A stretch of DNA of 64,000 nucleotides from Planococcus citri (lineage: Eukaryota > Arthropoda > Insecta > Hemiptera > Pseudococcidae), in assembly GCF_950023065.1 (NCBI RefSeq), contig NC_088679.1, positions 13,454,001 to 13,518,000 of the forward strand, given 5' to 3'. Below the pieces are notes generated by a model. It made no database searches and was not told where the DNA came from. It saw nothing but the letters and a program-made list of their open reading frames with translations. The position numbers and the translations under genes were made by a program. Each line of letters begins with the position of its first letter. Position 1 is the stretch's first letter. Below are positions 37,501-49,880 of the stretch, piece after piece.

Positions 37501-39736
37501 GAAATGAACTAGCATAACATGCTAGCAAAATGCCAGCTTATTACTAGCATGATACAAACTAGCAAGAAGTATGTTAGCAATGAGCTAGCTACATGCTAGC
37601 AACATAACTACCGAATGAAGCTAGCATTTCCCGCTAGCAAAATGCTATCATATATCTAGTATGAGATGAGCTAGCACAATGTATGCTAGCAATATGCTAG
37701 TTAAACCCTTGCCCCTTAATTACCAAGTGATGCTAGCAGTTCATACTAGCATGATGCTATCATATCGCTAGCATGGATGAGCTAGCAAAATGTATGCGAG
37801 CAATGTGCTAATCAAACCCTTACCTCATAATTACCTAGTAATGCCAGTTGTCCCTGCTAGCATGATGCTATCATATTGCTAATGTGAGATTATCTAGCAA
37901 AATGTATGCTAGGGATATGCTAGTTAAAACCCAGCACCATAATTATCGAGTGATCCCAGCAGCTTCTGCTAGCAAAATTCTACCATGATACTAGCTTGAG
38001 ATGAGCTAGCACAATGTATGCTAGCAACATGCTAGTTATATCCTAGCATCATAATTACCGAGCGATGCTGGCAGTTTCTCCTAGCATAAAGCTACCATGT
38101 TGCTAGCATGATATGAGCTAGTAAAAATTACACTAGCTATACACTAGTTAATCCTAGCAGAATAATTATCTTATCAACAATTTTACTAGCAGAATGCTAG
38201 CATTAGTAGCAGAATACTAGCACGGTGCTAGCATGAAATCAACTAGCAGATTACCAGTTAGAATGGTGTTAGCACTTAGCACTTTGCCAGCAGACATTTT
38301 ATTGGAAAATTCATCCTAGCATAGAACTGGTATGATGCTAGCATGCGGTGAACTAGCAAAGGACAGACCAGCAATTTGCTGGTTACATGCTAGCAGCATA
38401 ACCACCGAGTAAAGCTAGCAGTCACTACTAGCATATTGCTAGTGCATTGCTAGCACTCTGTAATGGTGCTAGCATGAGGTGAACTAGCAAAAGGCATGCT
38501 AGCAATCTGCTAGTTACATGCTAGAAATACAATCACAGGTAAACTTGCACTAGTCCACTGCTAGCGCTATTCTAACCTTGGTAAAGTTAGCAGTCAAAGT
38601 ACTAGCATGGTGCTGGATTTTTGTTGAAAGACTTCTTATCCAGGTGCTAGCAGTCAAGTGCTAGCATAATGCTAGCAAATTGCTAGTGTTGTTCTTTATC
38701 ATGATACACTTTACTTCTCTTAGATGAAGTATGTAGTCAAGTCGAATATAAGCTCAATACAGTTTCCTGTTTAAATTAAGAAGAGTGAAGTTGGCAAACT
38801 AATCACTCAGTTTATACTAGCACAAGATGCTAGTGCAATGCTAGTTCTAAACTAGCATTGTAGGGCAATTGCCAATTTTTGGATATTTTTGGGAAACGTA
38901 CCATAATTAAAAATACCCTATTCTTTAATAAGGAAATTAATGCACTTCTAGCATTATACATATTATACACATGCTAGCATATGCTAGCAAAAAGCTAGCA
39001 AGATCATGCTAGCACCAGTAGCACCATTTTGAACACCTGCACTAGCATATCTGCTAGCAAACTGACGCTAGCATAATGCTAGTCCCCCTGCTAGAATTAT
39101 GCCAATTGTATGCCAGCATATGCTAGAAATATGCTAGCATGACTATGCTAGCACCAATGGCACCATTTTGAACACCTGTACTAGCATATCTGCTAGCAAA
39201 CCATCGCTAGCATAATGCTAGAAAAATGCTGCTAGCGTGGTGCTAGTACCATTTTCCTAGCATTGTGCTGGCAACAGTTTGCTAGCAGATATGCTAGAAA
39301 AGGTGTTCAAAATGGTGCAACCAGTGCTAGCATGACCATGCTAGCACTGTTGCTAGCATTCTGCCACTTGAAATTGTCAATAGGGTTACCTATTTTTATT
39401 ATGCACTCTAATCTATGTCTTTTGTTAATCTGCCCTACAATATACAGTTAAAAATTTGTCTCCTCGATAAAATCACTAACGAAAACCATTTTTTTCCTAC
39501 TTTTGTATTAAATCCAGCGCATAGTATAACGCTTCCACGTTTTGTAATGCATCCGGATGAAATTCGTCCGCACATTTGCCGTCACCTCCATTTCTAGATA
39601 GCAATAAAATAACGTCTATTTTGATACTTGGCTTGCTGTCTTTTTTCGATGACGATTCATTATCGCAATTCGCGTTCTTCTGCGAAACCGTTGATATAAA
39701 AAAAATCAACAAAAAAGTGTAACGATGCCGTTTCAT
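28514..39736 (-). CDS. Gene C: divergent metabotropic-glutamate-receptor-like class C GPCR, complete (16 exons)
   Basis: Predicted 941-residue receptor. Exons, 5' to 3': 39501-39736, 34375-34483, 34006-34279, 33653-33759, 33248-33399, 32905-33107, 32679-32812, 32074-32159, 31186-31402, 30974-31097, 30048-30448, 29601-29912, 29336-29535, 28920-29044, 28739-28818, 28514-28579. Phases equal those of gene A throughout. Start MKRHRYTFLLIFF gives a signal peptide. The ligand-binding lobe includes HISYSGPPTKLND and GHIFIADVILEILNHFKWKY. The linker has CCWKC. Helices carry NTPAVKSTTKELCYV, LLVKTNRIARLLV and FSPKLYIILWKPERN. The tail exons (ENSGPQSS onwards) are rich in K/E with Leu/Ile heptads, ending KLKYIVEADRTEKNAVK. 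Intron 1 (34484-39500) carries a small tandem duplication and the GCTAGC-rich element. Confidence 0.92.
34867..35094. repeat. Two-unit tandem duplication of about 115 bp
   Basis: Units 34867-34980 and 34985-35094 share GAATTCGAATCTGGA-like starts, a GTGGGGAGGG segment and the TATTATCGTGTAATATG end, with moderate divergence. It lies in gene C intron 1 and has no coding content. The remaining 34500-36570 is AT-rich DNA in which I recognise nothing else. Confidence 0.6.
36570..36910. repeat. Dispersed repeat, copy 1 (second copy at the right window edge)
   Basis: Sequence around GACATTTTTTCGATTTTT, AATGGCCGAAAATGG and GACGAATGATGTCAAAATCA recurs in the same orientation at 63755-64000. Both start near a GGTCATCA motif. 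No terminal structure or coding capacity was found. Confidence 0.65.
37404..39385. mobile_element. GCTAGC-motif-saturated element
   Basis: The terminal inverted repeat CCCTATTGACAATTT lies at 37404-37418 and 39371-39385. Between them the sequence is dominated by the palindromic motif TGCTAGCA and near variants at irregular spacing in both orientations, except for a plain stretch near 38690-38800. Longer segments (about 110 bp) also recur in the first 800 bases. There is no convincing target duplication and no protein. It occupies gene C intron 1. Open frames crossing it are repeat by-products. Confidence 0.8.
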
Positions 39737-41667
39737 ATTACTCAGTTGAATTATTCGATAAGGTCTCTCTTTGCGCACAAAACTGATGCGATGAAGTTAA
39801 AATATTACGTTGAAATGATGCACACGAATTTAATTATTAAATTTGAAATGAAAGCTCGCAAATGATCTCGAAAATTGATTAAAAATTTAAAAAAAAAAAT
39901 CAAACGCTGTGAATCGGTTGTATTATTTACAAAATTGAAGTAGGTATAATTTTATAAATTCCTGTATGATGTAGGTAGGTAACATTCGCGAACAATCTAC
40001 TCACAAGAACAAAATTGCATACAGATTTTTTAAATTAGAATTTTTGAACATTTTCAAAGTGCTATCATTTTTTTGCTTTATCTCGTTCAATACCTTATCT
40101 CACATGACACAATTCCACAGCACGATAGGATGGCAAATTCTGTGCACTCAAAGTGACAAAAATTTCAATGCAGTTATTCATCCAGGATGATGAAATTTTT
40201 ATGATAAAATAGATACGATAGCGTATGTTTGAAAATTATTGGTTTCCGAATATAACTCGATAGAACATTATTTTTTAAGCAGATTTTTATTGATTGTGTT
40301 TTTTGGCACGGACGGGAGGGAGCATCTCGATCATTCCAGTTAAAGTCCAGCATAACCATGAGAAAATCGAGCTTGGAAAGCATTTTCTGCAATTATTGCG
40401 GTCTGCGGGGTTTAATTATTTACTCTCGTAGATGAAATAATAAAGTTATGGTATTTACTGAAAATGAAGGGGCAAACAGAAAAACTGAAGTTTTTTTTAT
40501 TCGAGAAAAAGATTCAAATCGAAGCTAAGCAGAAATCAGGCTACAATACCTGCAGTAAAAACACCAATTCGTGGTTTTAGAATTCTTATAATTATTATTG
40601 AACCTATGAATGTTGAGCTGTTGAAATAGGAAAAAATTCAACTCTAGTGAACTTTTACTAGAAATTTTGGGATTGGGAGTGACTCATAAAACGAGACGTT
40701 CCTCGATTCCATCCTGAAAATGGGTCCAACTCTAACCATCAAGATTGTTGACTCGCTCGATAATTAATTGATGTTACTTATAAAATAAGTTTACTTACTT
40801 ATGTGATGGATTTTTTTTAAATTTATACCTCCCATCTGCACATTCCTGATATATTAGATTATAACCAATGGATTTTTTTGTTTGTTGCAGGTAATTATTT
40901 GAAGATTTTAATTGGGTGTTTTGATGATGACAGTAAGCTAAAGATAAGCCAGTGTTAGTAAGTAAGCACTTAAGAATATGAGTTTGACTGATTCTAATTT
41001 TATTGAGCTACCTGCGTAGCTTCAAATAAGAGGATGTGATTCAATCAGAGAGTAGTTTTAATACATCGCAACAAATCAATAATATAGGCCCACGTAGACT
41101 ATCAAAAATATATACCTAGCTTCAGAAATCTGATATTAGAAAATTCAGAAAAATTTTTCTGATTTCCCGTCATAATCTGGTAACGATTTTTCCTCTCCAT
41201 CAAGCATAGAGAAAAATTAATAGGTAGGTAATTATGGTAATATTAGTTTCCATAGTGCCTCGAAGTTTTAAGAAATTTAAGCTTCACGGTCTCAATTCAC
41301 TTGCTTTTTTAACTTTTTCCCACCAAAACAGATCGAAATTAATAAAAACGTTTAGAACAAGTTGTGAGGATCTGGGTGCCTATAGATACTTTTTCACGTA
41401 TGAATTGCATTCCTGTTGACATAAATTGACTAGCCTTATTCGGATGCATGGCCAATAAATGGTCGTTAGTGCTCGTTAATTAAAAATTTATTCCAGCTAA
41501 TTACATTGGAAAACAAAAGAATAAGATGCACCAAAGTACCACAATTGACCTGGTGTATCTGAGGTATAGGTTCTTATTTAAAAATTTGTGTTTCTATTTA
41601 CAAAGCCCCATCTTCAAAGTCGTTCGATTCGAGTATTAGAACGTGTGCCTTGAAAATATTTTGTTTT
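39737..41667. other. Spacer between receptor genes D and C
   Basis: This holds the 5' flank of gene C and the 3' flank of gene D. The gene C-proximal part (39770-40400) matches the sequence upstream of gene D. Further out, 40400-41660 resembles nothing I know except the gene D-proximal end, which is related to the 3' flanks of C and E. Confidence 0.5.
39770..40400. repeat. Conserved upstream block of gene C, shared with gene D
   Basis: Segments such as AAAATATTACGTTGAAATGAT, GATCTCGAAAATTG, TCATCCAGGATGATGAAATT and GTGTTTTTTGGC occur in the same order and orientation upstream of gene D (56390-57025). The block probably contains shared promoter sequence, but I could not define a start site. 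Confidence 0.65.
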
Positions 41668-44600
41668 CTACTTGACTTCGTTTTGCTCTACTCGATTCAC
41701 ATCCACGTTATACTTCAGTTTTACTTTCTCGATCTATTAAAAATAAAAATTATTTTGTACTCGTATGTAGTATTTTTGTCATTTTTAATATTTAAGAACC
41801 CATTGATATGATGTAAGCTAACAATTAGTAGGTATACTTTCATCAATATCAAAATTGAGCCATACATTTTCAAAATATGCTTTTTGTATCTCATCTATCA
41901 TTTCATCAAGTTGTAAATCGTCTGTCTTGACTTTCTCCTTCAATTTATCTGTTCGAAAAAAATACACAGCGATACAAATGAGTCTAAAAACGAGATCATT
42001 TCACTATGCATTCGGGTTGCTTGTTTTTGTATACTTACCTAGATTTAATATTTTCTGCTGAAAGTCAATTTCTTTGATTACTTTTTCGATGGCTTTTCGT
42101 TCATTTTCCTTCACATTCTCCACCGCATCAGTAGAGCTGGATTGTGGTCCTGAGGTTTCAATCCTGTGTGAAATTGAAGGCTATGAATGTCATATTACAG
42201 GACTCGGATTTTTATGCTCGAGCATATTTTTTTGCGTGCAAAAAGCATTGGGAATTTTTCAATTATCTCAACAATTCAAAGATTTCCATTAACGCTTTCG
42301 AGGTGAGCAAAAATAAAAACTGGGTGAAAGAAATGCCTTTGACCAAAAAGTGAAAAAAAAATCTGGGCCGCTATGAAAAGTTTTTTTCATCAAGTCAGGA
42401 AATCAGGTTGAAATATATATGGCACAAAATTTGATGAAATTGCGAGGTTTTTAGTTGGGACGACTGATTTTATTTTAAAAAAGTTTTGGGTTTAAAGCAC
42501 GAGATAATTATAGCACAATTTGAGTCAAGTGCACAATAATGCTGCTCTGCATGAATGTGTTTGGTACCTACTTAGGTACCAAATACATACTACAACAAGT
42601 AGGTATACTTGTTTACATTCCTATGAACTTACGAGTAACACTGCTTTAGTGGTTTGCGTGAATTGGGACGCGATTCCTTCCCCATATAACTACGAATACT
42701 GGACGTAACAGGTGAAAAGTACACTCTAGTATTCCTCTCAGGCTTCCACAAGATGATGTACAATTTCGGTGTAAACAAGAAAATCAGAATTATCAGAGTA
42801 TTAATCGAAGCGCATACGTTCATCGCTAATATCTGCAAAATATTGACTGTCAATTGATTTATTTTCAAACAAGTTGAATTCACTAAAAAGCTTACTTTTT
42901 TGTCATCAATAGTAAAGTACACCGTGTTGAAAGCTATTGCTGTGAGCACCGTGGCATACATCGCAAAACCAATGTACTTGGCCTCGTTGAAATTCTCTGG
43001 CAGATTTCGTGTTTTGAACGCGTAATAAGTACACAGCAATATCAACAGGGCGACGAAAGCGAATATTTTGATTAAAAATACTCCATCTAGATAAAACCGT
43101 TTCAGGTTGAGGTTACTTCCACCAATTCCTGGTTCTAATGAATTTTGGAATTTCACCGCAAACCAGCATATTAATATTTCTACTGCAATCAACATCGTGG
43201 TCATGATGATCTGGAAGTTGGAAAAGGTATTTGCATTTTGTAACTCGGTCTTCATGAATGTGAATAAGTTATGATACATATTTTTGGTCAGTGTTTAAAT
43301 AGTGAATACTAAGAAACTACATAAGTAACAGGTACCTGAGCCTTTAGTGACAAATATTTGAGGTCCATGTTGGCGAATCTATGTTTAGGCGTGACCAACA
43401 GACGAGCGACTCGATTAGTTTTCACCAATAATGCAGCGTATATCATTGTGAAACCAATTGCTGGTAGAACTTTGACATCCGATGTTTCAAAATTAGAGGT
43501 TGTTGTCGAAATGAGGATTGTAGTGTTAACCAGAAAAATTCCCGTAAACATCATGTAACATAGTTCTCTGGTGGTCGATTTGACTGCCGGAGTATTTTGA
43601 TTTTTGACAAACACCAATAGTACGATCGCTGTCAATATGATGGATAATGAAGAAAGTCCGAAGGATAATAAATTCTGAACATCGGTGCATTCGGTTGGTA
43701 TTCGTAGAATAACGGATAAAGGTGAAGGCATACACTCTACACAGCAGTTATTTCAGAAAAAAAAGTTGATTATTTTGCGGCGTTAATTAACACTGTACAG
43801 TGTACACCTATATAGGTCGTACCGAAGTAATAACCGATTTAAAAAATATACACAGCATGACAGCATGATACAAAAGTAGTGCTCGGTGGCTTTTATTTCC
43901 ATGTGGAAAGAGCTAGCGAGATGAATGAAGCGGAGGCGTTGAGTAGGGAAAAATAAGGGCTTTCAAAAGCGACCTTGAAAATTTCTGGCCCAAGCACATG
44001 GTATCCCTCAATTGAAAAACCGGTTTAGTCAAAAAATTCAAACTGGTTTTTATTGGCGCAATGTATTCTACACACTAAGGCGACAAAAACGTGATATGCA
44101 TTTTTTGAAACCGTGTAATGGGGAAATATGCCCTGACTGCCATAGGTAGTCCATGTCCTACATATTGCATAAGCAATAATTCGAAGATGTACCTCATGAA
44201 GGTCATCTTATTATTTTGGTTCTTTTAGATCTTTCGATCATACGATCCCCCTGGGCATCTCTCTATCTACCCTAACAGTAATTGAATATGTGTGAACTCT
44301 ATGACGTCACAGACGATTCGCGAACTCGAGGTATCTCTATGAGATCGTCAAGCTCGCCTCTTTACTTGACTTCTGCTACTCGCGATGGCAAGGTCCTGTC
44401 TTTGATTTTACTCAGTTTAATATAGAATTTGTTGTGCTAGTTCTTTAATCATTTCTTACCACCTTCGGTGGCAAACGTAAATTTATTTCAAATGTTTAAC
44501 GTAACCCCCGATGGGGATTCTTTACATATCTTCTCATATCTCGGACCCTTCACCAGAATCCGGACTGGGAGAAGTGGCAACCCTACAAATGTGTTTCTAA

Positions 44601-47600
44601 AACTAGAATCTACGCTCGGGCCTAGTATTAGAGGACCCACAGGTGAGTAGATTAACGTGTACATTTTATAATGGGATTTTACCCTGATCTTACCCTCTTT
44701 AGATTAACCACCAATGTTATGTTAATCGAAATGTCTGCCTGCGGACATGGGGATTTAGTGTGAACCGTGGACGTAGGTAGAACGACGAAGGGCGCCGCAA
44801 CTATATCAGGCGCACCTATAGTTTTAATAATTTTCCTAACTGTTGATGAGTGTCTATCTCATAACTTTAGTATTATACTATAGATTTAGCTTAGAAGTAG
44901 GTGATTTTGCCTAAGTCAAGTAGTAGTTATTGTAACGCACGTAACTTCTAAAGTATGTCCTTATCTGTAATATTTTATGTAATACATCTATTTTCGGGAC
45001 ATAAAATGTTTATTCGAGTATATTTTTTATATTCTACATGATTTAAATGAATATTGTGGTTAGGAAGGGTGGCTACTCTCTGTGAATTGAGCTAGTTTGG
45101 AAGAGGAAATTATTCCTTCTCTAAGGAATAATTCTTAAAATGGTTCCCCAGATGTATAGACACTGGACCTGCGTATAAGACAACCAACTGCAGGCTGAGG
45201 GGAACAGAAATGGTAAAGAAAACTTGAGTAACGCCAATTTATGCTGCTTGGTGATCTTGGCAGTGCTGTACTTCAATTTTGCAGGCAACACGTCGACCGT
45301 ATATAATGGACGAATAATTCAAATGGCAGGAAATGACGGCTAGATTTTGGATGCAGAATCCAGGAAACGTTCTGCACATGCGCCAAACATGATGCTTACG
45401 GTCCTGGCGGAGAGAGAGAGACGGTTTACTGGTTGAACATGGGTTGAACCAGTGAACCGTCTCTCTCTCCACCAGCACCGTAAGCGTCATGTTTGGCGCA
45501 TGAGCAGAACGTTTCCAGGATTCTGCATCCAAAATCTAGCCGTCATTTCCTGCCATTTGAATTATTCGTCCATTATATACGGTCGACGAGGCAACAGGGA
45601 AAAGGGAGGGCTGTGTAGTCCGCGAGGTACTCCTGACTGCGCGCGCAGCCAGGAGTTCCTTCCGGACTACACAACCCTCCCTTTTCCCTGTTGCCTGCAA
45701 AATTGAAGTACAGCGCTGCCAAGATCACCCAGCGGGATAAATTGGCGTTACTCAGGTTATTTTGCCAAGATGGCTGCCAGTTGGTTGTCTTATACGCTGG
45801 TCCAGTGTCTATACCTAGATGTTTTTACCATTATTCCACCTAAACCTAGTTATTCCTATCCACACTATTACAACCGGTTCATTAATTTGCAACCAGCTAA
45901 CAAAAAATACCCAAAAATTGTAGATAGAGAAAAAAGCTTGAAACAAAAGTTGTAGAGCTTGAAAAATTGAAGAGCTCTATTCCAAAGTGGGTTAAGTCAT
46001 TTTTTCCTCCAAAAAATGCGTTTAAAGTTTTTGATACTAAAATTTGTTCTGTTTCCAAAGGTCGGTGCACCTTTCTTTTCTTTGGACATAGAACAATCAC
46101 TTGTAGAAAAATTTACTTTGAAAAATTGATGACTTAACCCACTTTTGAAGTAAAAATCTCCGTAAAACGTGCCTTTTTTTAAAATGACTCAACCCACTTT
46201 GGAATAGAGCTCTTCAATTACACAATTCTGTCTAATCACATTTTGAAACTGGTTCATTGGTGCGCATTTAGCAAGCAGTTTTTGACAATCGCCTAAAAAT
46301 TTGAGATTGAGAAAAAATCTTGAAACAAAAGTTGTAAAGCATGTAAAATTACACAATTTTGCCTAATCACATTTTGAAACTGGTTCATTGCTTCACATTT
46401 AGCAACCATGTTGTTGACAATCACCTAAAAATTTAAGATAGAGAAAAAAGTTTGAAACATAAGTTGTGGAGTGTGAAAAATTTAACTATACTTTCGCCAA
46501 TCAGATTTTGAAACCAGTTCGTGAATTCGCAGCAAGCCATCGAAAGTTACCTGGTTGCAAATTAATTAGCCATTTTCAAAATCTGATCAACGAAAATTGT
46601 TCAATTTTTCACGCTCTACAACTTTTGTTCCAAGGTTTTTTCTCTATCTCTAGATAATTTTTAGGCGATTGTTAAAAACTGCTTGCTGAATGCGAACAAA
46701 TGAACCGGTTTCATATCAGATTTTTGTCGCCTTAGTGTGTAGAATACATTACGCCAATAAAAACCTGTTTAGATTTTTTGACCAAACCGGTTTTTCAATT
46801 TAGGGGCACCCTGTGCATGAGCCAGAAATTTTCAAGGTCGCTGTTGAAAGCCCTTTTTTTCCCCTACTCAACGCCGCTTCATTCACCTCGCTAGCTCTTT
46901 CCACGCTTAGAAATAAAAGCCACCGAGCACTACTTTTGTGTCATACTGTATATGCTCCATTCAGTAGCACCCACCGGTATGATTTTGATTCGCCATTGAA
47001 CCTTCTGCACATTTTTCACACGAAGTACCATTCTTGTGTGGTATTGAAAAATCGCCGCATTTTTCGCAATTCCAACAACATTTGTTGTCATGATTTGTCT
47101 GTAAACAAATTTCGATCAAGCAATAGATAATAATAATGTACTTTTAATTGATTAAAAACTCGGCGGTATTGAAACGAAAAATTCACTCGGTAGTATCCGG
47201 CTGCACATGGTTTGCTGCATCTCTGTATCGGATAGTGATCTGAATATTGGAAACCCGCATCCGATATGGTTAGATTACCTTGTATTCGTAAATTCACATT
47301 TTCTTGTTGCTCGTATTCTGTATGATTGGTTTTCAAATATTCTGCAACTTTGATGAAATAACCGGTTTCATTTTGTATTTCTTGAAATTTGTGTACATCA
47401 AATCTGCACATGGAAATAGCCTATGATTATTATACGAGTATTTTCTAAAGGTGCTCGTGTGCGTCAAGAAATTGAGATAGCAAATATATTTTTCTTAGCT
47501 TTTGGTCACAAATTATAAAAGTATGAAAGCACACAGGACATAAGCTATAACATTGCTAAAAATGTGTGAACCTCTTTATTTTGAGGTCGCATCTCCATGA

Positions 47601-49849
47601 GGGCTCTGAAATTCTCTTTTACCATTGCAGAAATGCATAGAGAGGTGAAAATAAATTGGCCAAAAAAAAACGTAGCCTGATGCCTTACTTATTACTATAA
47701 ACTATCTTCACAACTACGAGTACTTATTTGACGTTGAAACGTTTGGTTAGGCTTCTTCAAGTAAGTACATATAAGTTTAATTTAAATTTTTTTATTCTGT
47801 AATATGTTATTTTTCCGCGATAAAATGTTGCTGATATAACTATGAGAAGAGCATTCGAATAAAAAATTTGTGGAAACGAATTTTGTCGGTACATAACGCC
47901 TAGGTACTTACTTTTCTATCTTTGGTAGACCATTAGGCCGAGTAAAACTAATTTTTTCGTTGAATAATTCAAATTTGATGCCACGAAGCGCATTTCCCTG
48001 TTAAAGTATAATGTTCATTAACTTATTATCGATGAAAATGGTGTTACTCAAATTTTTCTTTATCGCGTGAGGGAACTTTAAACTGACGTCCTCCGATTTG
48101 AATGAAACCTGACTAAATGGAAATATTTATTCTATAAAAGTTTTTTCAAGAAGAAGTTTTTTCAAATTTGAAGTTTTCATTTTTGAAAGTCGAGGCCAAA
48201 AACAATTTTTTTACTAATTTTTGAAGAGGGGTTTTCTTGCACGGTTTTTCGTTCAAAAACGTATTCCATAAGAGACTTTAAAAAAATGAAAAGAAAAAAA
48301 AAACAAAGTTTGATAGTTTTTGTTCAATGAATGTTTCCATTTTCCCTTCAAAAATTGAGATGGTGTGTATTTCTGTTCTGGAATAAGGTTCTCATTTTTT
48401 CTTTTTCTCTAAAGTGAAGATTGTCTTTCTGAAAATAAAGTTAACAAACTCGTTTTAAAAAACTCGATCTCCCTGGAAAACGCAAGCCCGAGCCAACTTG
48501 CCTCACTTGCCTCACTTGCCCCCCCTACTTCTGTCAGAGGCACTGCAAAATTCCACAAAAAATTAAAGTTTAATTGCTCTGGATGGGAAAAAATGAACGC
48601 TTCAGCACTTATGACTTGACTTGGCGAGCTTATTGGGAATCATTTTGTTTGATTTGCTCAATAACCCTTATTACGAATTTACGAGTAGTATGAGGCAAAC
48701 TAGAAAACAGAGACTGGAGAGTACATATTTCTTGAGAATTTTAGAACTCATATGAGATTTAAAAATTTCTCGTTCGATCTAACTTAGTTTAGTTCAAATC
48801 GGAGGGTGCCAGTTCGAAAAGTTGCCTTGCTAGTGCAGGACCGACACTCACTGCTGTCCTTCTGGTTATTTGTGCTGAATCAAATGTTTGTTTCACAACA
48901 TGGGTCATTGCATATAGTGATTTGATGATGTTAATCGCTGCATTTGAATTATTCTGATAGAAGTCTCTGTGCATACCTTTGGATCGAAAAAATGAAATAA
49001 TTATATATTGTTCAAAATAATCACTAAATCGCACCTTAGGAGTAATAAGGTTGCATCTCAAAAAAAAACCTATTTTCACATTTTTGCATTTTTGGGGTTT
49101 GTATGACCCCCCTCATCCAAAAATAACACTCTGAGTTGGGTACATTATCTAGATCTTGTAAAAATGCAAATGGCCTAACTCAAAATCCCAACAACATTGC
49201 AAGTTGTTTGGAGTTATAAGGGTACATCTCAAGAAATTCCGCCTTTTTTGAGTAAATTCCGTATAAGTATACATGTACTTACAAAGTGTTAAAAAACGGT
49301 TTTGATTGTTTTGAATGTTTGTCAGATAGAAATAGTCACAAGAAGTGTATTTTTTATTGGTTTGTACCAAATGGAAAAAAATGTTGAAATTGATCACTTT
49401 TCTGAAAAATGAATTTGCACATAATGAAATTTTAGTTTTTTGAGAAAAACTCAAAACCTAAGCACTCTGGAAAAAAACTAAGGACATTATGTCGATTGCA
49501 AATTTAATTCTCTACAACTTTGTTAACATGAAATTTTTTTGGACGCTTCCTTTCGCCTCCAGATCAATTTTAATGAAAGGTTATAACTCAAAATGTTTTC
49601 CAAACATTGAAATATTTCCTCTTTAAGATTTTATTTTTCGAAGTGTTCTTATGCTAAATGAAGGAACGATACGAGATCTTTGAAATGAGGTGCTATTCAT
49701 TCCTCACAATTAATTATAAGTTGATGAAAATAATGAATCAAGTTTTAAAAAAAAGAAAATCACTCTCCTGTAAAATTTCACTTAATTTTTGAGATGTAAC
49801 CTTATTACTCCCAAGGTGCGAAATATGATGTACTATGATGTGTGTGTGC

Positions 49850-49880
<31 letters not shown>

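Larger units (their letters stand above)
43853..46948. mobile_element. 3.1-kb foldback element in gene D intron 10, with nested insertions
   Basis: Terminal inverted repeats of about 230 bp begin CAGCATGATACAAAAGTAG on the left and the complement of CAGTATGACACAAAAGTAG on the right. Further matches include AGTGCTCGGTGGCTTTTATT and ACACTAAGGCGACAAAAA. The corresponding introns of genes C and E lack it. Inside are an LTR-like repeat (44114-45136), a palindrome with its own hairpin MITE (45155-45820), and repeated A-rich segments (45880-46720). The right end lies only 26 bp from the exon 10 donor of gene D. Confidence 0.78.

Noticed and set aside
37404..39385. CRISPR-like regular repeat array
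   Set aside because: Repeat spacing is irregular, repeats are only about 8 bases in both orientations, and the genome is eukaryotic with no cas genes.
37404..39385. piggyBac-type assignment for the GCTAGC-rich element because the termini begin CCCT
   Set aside because: The expected TTAA duplication is absent on both sides, so the four-base similarity is not enough.
45239..45706. Open frames on both strands with matching peptides
   Set aside because: Both strands give the same peptides because the region is a palindrome; these are parts of the hairpin MITE.
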